A stretch of 36,607 nt of DNA. It comes from Streptomyces dioscori. Its GTDB lineage: Bacteria > Actinomycetota > Actinomycetes > Streptomycetales > Streptomycetaceae. Numbering within the stretch: position 1 is the first letter of the stretch; every line of letters starts with the position of its first letter. The translations under genes were made by a program, and so were the position numbers. This document shows positions 32,301 through 36,607 of this stretch, piece by piece. The notes below the pieces were generated by a model. The model was not told the DNA's origin and made no database searches. It saw only the letters and a program-made list of their open reading frames with translations. Location of the stretch: positions 108,218 through 144,824 of the forward strand of contig NZ_KZ679058.1 in the NCBI RefSeq assembly GCF_003024195.1, in the 5' to 3' direction.

Positions 32301-35300
32301 TATCTGCGACGCCCGGCGCAGACCGCGAGCCGCTTCGTCGCCAGCCCCTTCGGCGGGGCGGGCGAGCGCATGTACCGCACCGGTGACCTCGTCCGCCTGC
32401 GCACCGACGGCACCCTTGAGTTCCTCGGCCGAGGCGACGACCAGGTCAAGATCCGCGGCTACCGCAGCGAGCCCGGCGAGGTCGAATCCGTCCTGACGGA
32501 ACACCCCGCCGTGGCCACCGCCGTCGTGAGCGCGCAGGGCGAGCAGCCGGACGCCGTCCACCTCGTCGCTCACGTCGTCGCCGCCCCCGGCCGGGAGACC
32601 GCCGACCTGCCGGGCACGCTGCGGCAGTTCCTGCGGGAGCGGCTGCCGGACCATCTGGTCCCCGTGGCGGTGCTGCCCATCGACCGGATCCCGCTGACGG
32701 CCAACGGGAAGATCGATCACCGGGCCCTGCCCGCCCCCGACTTCACCCGGTCGGTCACGGGCACCGGCGCGGCGCGCGACCCGCGCGAAGAGCTGCTGTG
32801 CGGACTGTTCGCCGAGGTACTCGGGCTGCCCCACGTCGGCGTCGAGGACGACTTCTTCGACCTGGGCGGGCACTCGCTGCTGGCGATGCGGCTGGTGGCA
32901 CGCGTACGTGCGGAACTGGACGTGGAACTGTCGGTCCGGTCGGTGTTCGACGCGCCCTCGGTGGCGGGCCTGGCACGCAGCATCCAGCGGGCTGACGGAA
33001 CGGTGCGCCCGCCGCTCGTGCCCATGGCGCCCGCGGACCGGGCCCCGGTCTCCTTCGGCCAGCAGCGGCTGTGGTTCCTGCACCGGCTGGAGGGCCCCGG
33101 GCCGGTGTACAACATCCCGCTCGCACTGCGGCTGGACGGCGACGTGGACCTGGACGCGCTGCGGAGCGCCCTCGGGGACGTCGTGGGCCGCCATGAACCG
33201 CTGCGCACCGTGTTCCCCGAGACGGACGGGGAGCCGGTCCAGCGGATCCTCCCCGAGGACGTGACCGTCCCGGTGCCGATCGTCGACGTGGCGCCCGAAG
33301 AGCTGTCGGCGGCGGTCGCCGAGGCCGCGGCGTACGGGTTCGACCTCGCCACCGAGATCCCGGTCCGCGCCAGGGTGCTGCGGATCGCGGACGACGGGTC
33401 GTACGTGCTGGTGCTGGTCGTGCACCACATCGCCGCCGACGGCTGGTCGCTGGCACCGCTCCTGCGCGACCTGTCCCAGGCGTACACGGCACGGGCGGGC
33501 GGCGCGGCGCCGACCCTGCCCCGGCTTCCGGTGCGGTACGCGGACTTCGCGATGTGGCAGCGCGCGCTGCTCGACACGGCGGACGATCCCGACAGCGCGA
33601 TCGGCCGGCAGGTGCGGTACTGGACCCAGGCGCTGGACGGCCTGCCGGAGCAGGTGGGCGTGCCGGCCGACCGGCCGCGTCCGGCGGTGTCCTCCTTCCG
33701 CGGCGCGAGCACCGGCTTCGACATCGGTCCCGACCTGCACGCCCGCATCGCGGACACCGCGCGCGCGGCGGGCGCCAGCGTGTTCATGGTGCTGCACGCC
33801 GCGTTGGCGACGGTGCTGACCAGGCTGGGCGCGGGAACCGACGTCCCGATCGGCACGCCGGTCGCCGGGCGCACCGATGACGCGGTGGACGACCTCGTGG
33901 GCCTCTTCCTGAACACGCTCGTACTGCGGGTCGACACCTCCGGCGACCCCACCTTCGCCGATGTGCTGGCCTCGTCGAGGGAAGCGGCTCTGACGGCCTA
34001 CGCGAACCAGGACGTGCCGTTCGAGCGACTGGTGGACACGCTCCGTCCGCACCGCTCGCTGGCGCACCACCCGCTGTTCCAGATCATGCTGGTGCTCCAG
34101 AACACCGCGGAGGGCACGCTCGACCTGCCCGGCGTGCGGGTCACCGAGGAGACCGTGCCGTCGGCCGGCGCACGGCTGGACCTCACCCTCTCGCTGCGTG
34201 AACACCGGGGCCCCGACGGCACGCCGTCGGGGCTGCGGGGGCGCGCGGAGTACAGCACGGACCTCTACGACCCCCGGACGATCGACACCGTGATCCACCG
34301 GTGGATCCGCCTCCTGGAGGCGGCGGTCGCGGACCCGGACCGGCGGATCGGCGACATCGACATCCTCTCCGCGGCGGAGCGCCGGACGGTGCTCGACGAG
34401 TGGAACGACACCGCCCGGCCCCTGCCCGACCAGCCGCTCCCGGCCCTCTTCGAGGCGCAGGCCGCGCGGACACCCGCGGCGAGCGCCGTCGTCCACGGCG
34501 ACCTGACGGTGAGCTACGCGGAACTCAACGCGCGGGCGAACCGACTGGCCCGGCACCTGATCGCGCACGGCGCGGGACCCGAGCGGGTGGTGGCCCTGCT
34601 GCTGCCGCGCTCGGTGGAGCTGGTGGTGGCCCTGCTGGCCGTGCTCAAGGCCGGGGCGGCGTACGTGCCCATCGACCCCGACCACCCGGCCGAGCGGATA
34701 CGGTTCCTGCTGGACGACACCCGCCCGGTGTGCGCGCTCACCGCGGACGACGTCCGCGTCCCCACCGGTCCGGCACCGGCCGTCCTGACCTTCGGCCCCG
34801 CTCTGGACCTGGTGCTGGCCGGCTACCCCGGCACGGACGTCGACGACTCCGAGCGCCACTCGCCGCTGCGGACCGCCAGTCCCGCCTACGTCCTCCACAC
34901 CTCGGGGACGACGGGCACGCCGAAGGGCGTGGTGGTCCCGCACGCGGGTGTGGTCAACCGGCTGGCGTGGATGATCGAGCGGTACGGACTGTCCGCCGAG
35001 GACCGCGTGGCGCAGAAGACGCCCTACGGATTCGACGTGTCGGTCTGGGAGTTCTTCGCCACCCTGCTCGCGGGCGCCACCCTTGTGGTGGTGCCTCCCG
35101 GTGAGCACCGGGACGCCGGCCGTGTCGCCGAGCTGATCCGGCGCGAACGCGTCACGGTCGCGCACTTCGTGCCCTCGATGCTGCGCTCGCTGCTCGGCGA
35201 GGCGCAACCGGCGCAACTGGCCGGGCTGCGGCAGGTGATCAGCAGCGGCGAGGCCCTGTCCGGCGACGTCGTGCAGGAGTTCCACGAGCGGTGCGGCGCG

Positions 35301-36607
35301 GGGCTGCACAACTTCTACGGCCCGACCGAGGCGTCGATCGACGTGACGGCGTGGGAGTGCCTGCCGGGCACGGCGGACGGCGGGTCCCCGCCACCCATCG
35401 GCGCGCCGATCGCGAACACGCGGGTCTACGTGCTGGACGACCGTCTGTGTCCGGTTCCGCCGGGTGTGGCGGGTGAGCTGTATCTGGCCGGGGCCGGTCT
35501 GGCCAGGGGGTATCTGGGGCGGTCCGGGCTGACGGCGGGGCGGTTCGTGGCGTGCCCGTTCGGGGGCCCGAGCGAGCGCATGTACCGGACCGGCGACATC
35601 GTACGGTGGCGGGCCGACGGGAACCTGGAGTTCCTGGGGCGGGCCGACGACCAGGTGAAGATCCGCGGTTTCCGGGTCGAGCCCGCCGAGGTCGAGGCCG
35701 CGCTGGTCAGCCACCCGCAGGTGACCCAGGCCGTAGTGACCGTCCACGCGGACGCGGCGGGCGAGCCCGGCCTGGTCGCCTACGCCGTGTCGGCCGACGC
35801 CGCCCCGCTCGTGCTGCGGGGATATCTGCGCGACCGGCTGCCGGATCATCTGGTGCCGGCGGCGGTGGTGGTGCTGGACGCTCTGCCGCTGACCCGCAAC
35901 GGCAAGGTGGACCGGCGGGCACTGCCCGCGCCGGACTTCGCCGACGTCGCGGGGCGGGGCGGCCTCGCCCGCGATCCGCAGGAGGAACTGCTCTGCGCAC
36001 TGTTCGCCGAGATCCTCGGCGTTCCCCGGGTAGGGGTCGACGACGACTTCTTCGAACTGGGCGGGCACTCGCTGCTGGCGACCCGGCTGCTGGCGCGGAT
36101 CCGCACCGTACTGGGTGCCGAGCTCTCGGTCCGCGCGGTCTTCGAGACCCCCACCGTCGCGGGTCTGGCCCGGCGGGTGCGCGAGGCCGGCGGGGCGGTC
36201 CGTCCCGCCGTGGTGCCGCAGACACGACCCGAGCATGTTCCGGCGTCGCTGGCCCAGCAGCGGCTGTGGTTCCTGCACCAACTGGAGGGCCGGACCGCCG
36301 CGTACAACCTCCCGATCGCCTTCCGGCTGACCGGGGACGTGGACCCGGACGCGTTGCGGGCCGCCGTGGGGGATGTGGTGCGCAGGCACGAGGCGCTGCG
36401 GACGGTGCTGACCGAGGTCGACGGCACACCGGTGCAGACCGTTCTGGACCCCGGCCGGGAGGTGCCGCTGCCGGTGGTGGATGTGGTGCCGGGTGCGGTT
36501 GGTGGGGCGTTGTCTGGGGTTGTGCGGCGTCCGTTCGATCTGGCGGGTGAGATTCCGGTCCGTGGGGTGTTGTTGCGGGTGTCCGGTGGCGCCGATGCCG
36601 ATGCCGA
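26367..36607 (+). CDS. Nonribosomal peptide synthetase, T-(C-A-T)3-C..., incomplete
   Basis: One uninterrupted frame of at least 3413 residues, running off the window end. It builds a peptide by thiotemplate synthesis in the cytosol. Domain order: T0 (Ser39), C1 (95-540), A1 (567-1060), T1 (Ser1112), C2 (1168-1610), A2 (1635-2120), T2 (Ser2170), C3 (2226-2670), A3 (2695-3185), T3 (Ser3235) and C4 from 3291, cut off. All three complete C domains keep HHxxxDG; all A domains keep the core TSG(T/S)TG loop and the A10 lysine (K1055, K2115, K3180). The C domains look like the LCL type, and no epimerase is seen. The ATG at 26367 has GGGGG about 7 nt upstream; the frame is open back to an ATG at 26280 without domain content. 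Predicted order: X (loaded in trans)-Ser-like-Val-like-Ser-like-. Confidence 0.95.
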   Translation, partial: MNRTAEEDPRDQLVRDLITDVLGRPVDLGADFIDLGGDSLLAARLTARVGALLGVELSVLTVFEAPTIADLVREIREAADPGHPALRRVHRSDRMPLSFAQQRLWFLHQLEDASPVYNIPTVLRLTGEPDPVALRLALGDVVARHESLRTVFTEADGTPVQTVLPPDTPVPFTALDVPADRLEAAVGTAVGHRFDLTARIPVAAWLLRRADTPADPVSVLVLVIHHIASDGWSLGPLLRDLSRAYAARVGGDAPALPELPVQYADYAVWQRELLGDPGDPDSPLATQTRYWKDALAGLPDQVGLPGDRPRPAIASRAGATIDVPIGPRTHARIVAAARAAGVSVFMMFHAALAGVLTRLGAGTDIPIGSPVAGRADEALDESIGFFVNTLVLRTDTSGDPAFGELLRRVRETALSAYVNQDVPFEQLVEALNPSRSLARHPLFQIMLVLQKDVEAGLDLPGLDAVRELPPRTTARFDITVSLLERHTPDGAPDGIRCRVEYSTDLYDRSTIENLIGRWVRLVDAGAADPARRLGEIDLLSPDERLQVLTRWNDTSATVPDVPVHVLFERQAARTPDAVAVVFEDRAVTYAELNAGANRLARRLVELGAGPERIVALTLPRSVEMVVALLAVMKSGAAYLPIDPEFPDDRVRYMLDDAGPVCLLTLSEAAAHQDTEGTPRLVLDDPLTADSLRPYAGHDVVDAERTAALTPAHPVYVSYTSGTTGRPKGTVVPHRGVTNRLVWMIERYGLSPRDRVLQKTPYGFDVSAWEFFCTLASGATLVVARPGGHRDAEYVAGLIRRERVTVAHFVPSMLRSFLNRSAPEDLPDLRAVFCSGEALTADLQTQFHATFSASLHNFYGPTEASIEVTAWDCPRAAPDGAPPIGAPITNVRVYVLDDTLHPVPPGVAGELYLAGVCVTRGYLGRPVLTADRFVACPFGGAGERMYRTGDIVRWRADGNLEYLGRADHQVKIRGFRVEPGEVEAELAAHPAVTEALVLAREDQPGDPRLVAYVVTAEADDELPSVLREFLRTRLPEHLVPAALVRLAAIPLTPSGKADRNALPAPDYAAAAGAGGAPRTGREEQLRELVAEVLGLAEGSVGVDDGFFDLGGHSLLATRLVARVRTVLGVELSVRSVFEAPTVAGLARRTVSAAERVQPELRPVPREPHMPVSFAQQRLWFLGQLDGQSAVYNIPVVLRLTGGLDVTALRDALTDVVGRHESLRTVLTEIEGTPRQLILPADEPFPLSVTDVGPGDEAAAVQEAIGHRFDLAAEIPLRASLLRVADEERLLVLVMHHIAGDGWSITPLLRDLSRAYAARLARTEPDWPRLPVQYADYSVWQRRMLGEIDDPRSPIARQTDYWAEALAGLPEQVGLPGGPRPAVESLSGATVTFDIGQDLHARVLDTARSTGATVFIVAQAALAALLTRLGAGNDIPIGTPVAGRTDDALDELVGFFVNTLVLRTDTSGDPSFTDLVHRVRDRALSAYANQDVPFERLVDVLNPRRSRAHHPLFQIMLVLQNNAEGTLELPGVEASREYAAGPYARFDLTFSMRETQGPDGEPAGIACKVEYRTDLYDRETVERLGSRLVRLLDAATAGPGRPIGAIDLLTAEEHHDLSALGTGAPLTAPAEPVPAVFERQAARTPDATAVIWRDEQLTYHQLNTRANRLARRLVEAGAGPERLVALALPRSAEQIVALLAVLKTGAGYLPVDPDHPVHRVRLMLDDARAVCVVAPQDTWPRELTDLPLIPVREDGDADRSGEDLTDVERLAPSRAAHPAYVMYTSGSTGLPKGVVVTHADVVALAGASCFATGAHRRVLAHSPSAFDASTYELWVPLLSGGSIVLAPADLDPGLLRALTVRHQVTAMWLTAGLFQVFADEAPHCFAALREIWTGGAVVPAAAVRRVLAACPGLVVVDGYGPTETTTFATCHRLTAPVPDRIPIGTPLSGVRVHVLDEWLRPVPAGTPGELHLSGAGLARGYLRRPAQTASRFVASPFGGAGERMYRTGDLVRLRTDGTLEFLGRGDDQVKIRGYRSEPGEVESVLTEHPAVATAVVSAQGEQPDAVHLVAHVVAAPGRETADLPGTLRQFLRERLPDHLVPVAVLPIDRIPLTANGKIDHRALPAPDFTRSVTGTGAARDPREELLCGLFAEVLGLPHVGVEDDFFDLGGHSLLAMRLVARVRAELDVELSVRSVFDAPSVAGLARSIQRADGTVRPPLVPMAPADRAPVSFGQQRLWFLHRLEGPGPVYNIPLALRLDGDVDLDALRSALGDVVGRHEPLRTVFPETDGEPVQRILPEDVTVPVPIVDVAPEELSAAVAEAAAYGFDLATEIPVRARVLRIADDGSYVLVLVVHHIAADGWSLAPLLRDLSQAYTARAGGAAPTLPRLPVRYADFAMWQRALLDTADDPDSAIGRQVRYWTQALDGLPEQVGVPADRPRPAVSSFRGASTGFDIGPDLHARIADTARAAGASVFMVLHAALATVLTRLGAGTDVPIGTPVAGRTDDAVDDLVGLFLNTLVLRVDTSGDPTFADVLASSREAALTAYANQDVPFERLVDTLRPHRSLAHHPLFQIMLVLQNTAEGTLDLPGVRVTEETVPSAGARLDLTLSLREHRGPDGTPSGLRGRAEYSTDLYDPRTIDTVIHRWIRLLEAAVADPDRRIGDIDILSAAERRTVLDEWNDTARPLPDQPLPALFEAQAARTPAASAVVHGDLTVSYAELNARANRLARHLIAHGAGPERVVALLLPRSVELVVALLAVLKAGAAYVPIDPDHPAERIRFLLDDTRPVCALTADDVRVPTGPAPAVLTFGPALDLVLAGYPGTDVDDSERHSPLRTASPAYVLHTSGTTGTPKGVVVPHAGVVNRLAWMIERYGLSAEDRVAQKTPYGFDVSVWEFFATLLAGATLVVVPPGEHRDAGRVAELIRRERVTVAHFVPSMLRSLLGEAQPAQLAGLRQVISSGEALSGDVVQEFHERCGAGLHNFYGPTEASIDVTAWECLPGTADGGSPPPIGAPIANTRVYVLDDRLCPVPPGVAGELYLAGAGLARGYLGRSGLTAGRFVACPFGGPSERMYRTGDIVRWRADGNLEFLGRADDQVKIRGFRVEPAEVEAALVSHPQVTQAVVTVHADAAGEPGLVAYAVSADAAPLVLRGYLRDRLPDHLVPAAVVVLDALPLTRNGKVDRRALPAPDFADVAGRGGLARDPQEELLCALFAEILGVPRVGVDDDFFELGGHSLLATRLLARIRTVLGAELSVRAVFETPTVAGLARRVREAGGAVRPAVVPQTRPEHVPASLAQQRLWFLHQLEGRTAAYNLPIAFRLTGDVDPDALRAAVGDVVRRHEALRTVLTEVDGTPVQTVLDPGREVPLPVVDVVPGAVGGALSGVVRRPFDLAGEIPVRGVLLRVSGGADADA
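26394..26600 (+). other. NRPS starter carrier domain T0 (no A domain)
   Basis: The protein begins directly with a peptidyl carrier domain. The phosphopantetheine serine is Ser39 in LGGDSLLAARL, whereas T1-T3 have LGGHSLLA. The Asp form is common in carriers that interact with partners other than an in-line LCL chain. It must be charged by an adenylation or ligase protein, or by an upstream NRPS, encoded elsewhere. Confidence 0.85.
26649..29810 (+). other. NRPS module 1: C1-A1-T1, serine-like code
   Basis: C1 has HHIASDG at residues 225-231. A1 (from residue 567) has TSGTTG at 719-724. The specificity residues, aligned by eye to GrsA/EntF positions 235-331 and 517, read D-V-W-H-F-S-F-I-E-K. 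DVWHxSL is the classical serine code; here position 322 is Phe and 331 is Glu, so a serine analogue is possible. T1 carries Ser1112. Confidence 0.75.
29868..32990 (+). other. NRPS module 2: C2-A2-T2, valine-like code
   Basis: C2 has HHIAGDG from residue 1294. A2 (from residue 1635) has TSGSTG at 1782-1787 and the code D-A-Y-W-W-G-G-T-F-K, of the DAxWxGGTFK family that activates valine or a close branched-chain residue. The FDASTYELWVPLL and WLTAGLF context is typical of actinobacterial A domains. T2 carries Ser2170. Confidence 0.78.
33042..36185 (+). other. NRPS module 3: C3-A3-T3, serine-like code
   Basis: C3 has HHIAADG from residue 2353. A3 (from residue 2695) has TSGTTG at 2845-2850 and the code D-V-W-H-I-S-F-I-D-K. 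It is very similar to A1 across the whole substrate pocket and shares the Phe at position 322. T3 carries Ser3235. Confidence 0.75.
36237..36607 (+). other. NRPS C4 condensation domain, truncated by window end
   Basis: It starts with SLAQQRLWFLHQLEG and AYNLPIAFRLTG, as in the LCL domains C1-C3. The window ends before HHxxxDG, so at least one further module lies to the right. Confidence 0.85.

Noticed and set aside
30297..36389. A 2030-codon open frame on the minus strand opposite the NRPS
   Set aside because: Its protein is a low-complexity Gly/Arg/Val/His/Gln mix typical of the antisense of GC-rich genes, while the plus strand encodes an NRPS with all motifs in one frame.
1..36607. tRNA, rRNA or insertion sequence genes
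   Set aside because: No cloverleaf-like sequences, rRNA motifs or transposase motifs were noticed on either strand by eye; a tRNAscan or Rfam search was not possible.

Overview
The window looks like Streptomyces or a very close relative. It is GC-rich throughout, real genes are marked by strong G/C bias at third codon positions, GTG and TTG starts are common, and the content is typical: an actinobacterial Ser/Thr kinase with an extracellular sensor, LacI/ROK sugar genes, a Tat-like secreted alpha-galactosidase, an ETF pair, and copies of the GGGGCGCGGGGAACTGCGCG intergenic element. Everything was read by eye; no database search was run.

Region 1 (1-8900) is housekeeping-like. It has a VOC protein, a GNAT acetyltransferase and a glycerophosphodiesterase, then a tight operon DUF6421 / SDR oxidoreductase / threonine aldolase. 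After these come a transglutaminase-like protein with a probably leaderless promoter, a PlsC-type acyltransferase, a divergent DUF4395/thioredoxin pair, and a flavin reductase preceded by a short upstream ORF whose stop codon sits in a hairpin loop. Region 2 (8900-19200) holds etfB-etfA closed by an 18-bp perfect terminator stem, a secreted endonuclease/exonuclease/phosphatase-fold enzyme, a CitE/HpcH-like aldolase behind a 15-bp perfect palindrome, a transmembrane Ser/Thr kinase, and a LacI regulator plus downstream GGCT-like gene divergent from a ROK kinase across a GACAACGTTGTC operator. It ends in a 106-bp tandem repeat array. Region 3 (19174-22000) holds a GH27 alpha-galactosidase, a small secreted protein and two overlapping long hairpins.

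Region 4 (about 22000 to the end) is one edge of a nonribosomal peptide cluster. On the minus strand are an ABC ATPase and permease (4-bp overlap), a cysteate-synthase-like PLP enzyme and an MbtH protein. Facing away on the plus strand are a possible 63-aa peptide and a giant NRPS, open at the window end (at least 3413 residues). The NRPS reads T-(C-A-T)x3-C: it starts with a carrier domain lacking its own adenylation domain. By-eye specificity codes are Ser-like, Val-like, Ser-like. No epimerase, thioesterase, cluster regulator or in-cluster loading enzyme is visible; they may lie to the right.

The most interesting hypothesis is that the cysteate-synthase homologue, a family known from methanogen coenzyme M synthesis, supplies a sulfonated or otherwise beta-substituted alanine to this assembly line, either through the starter carrier domain or through the serine-like A domains, both of which carry an unusual Phe at code position 322.
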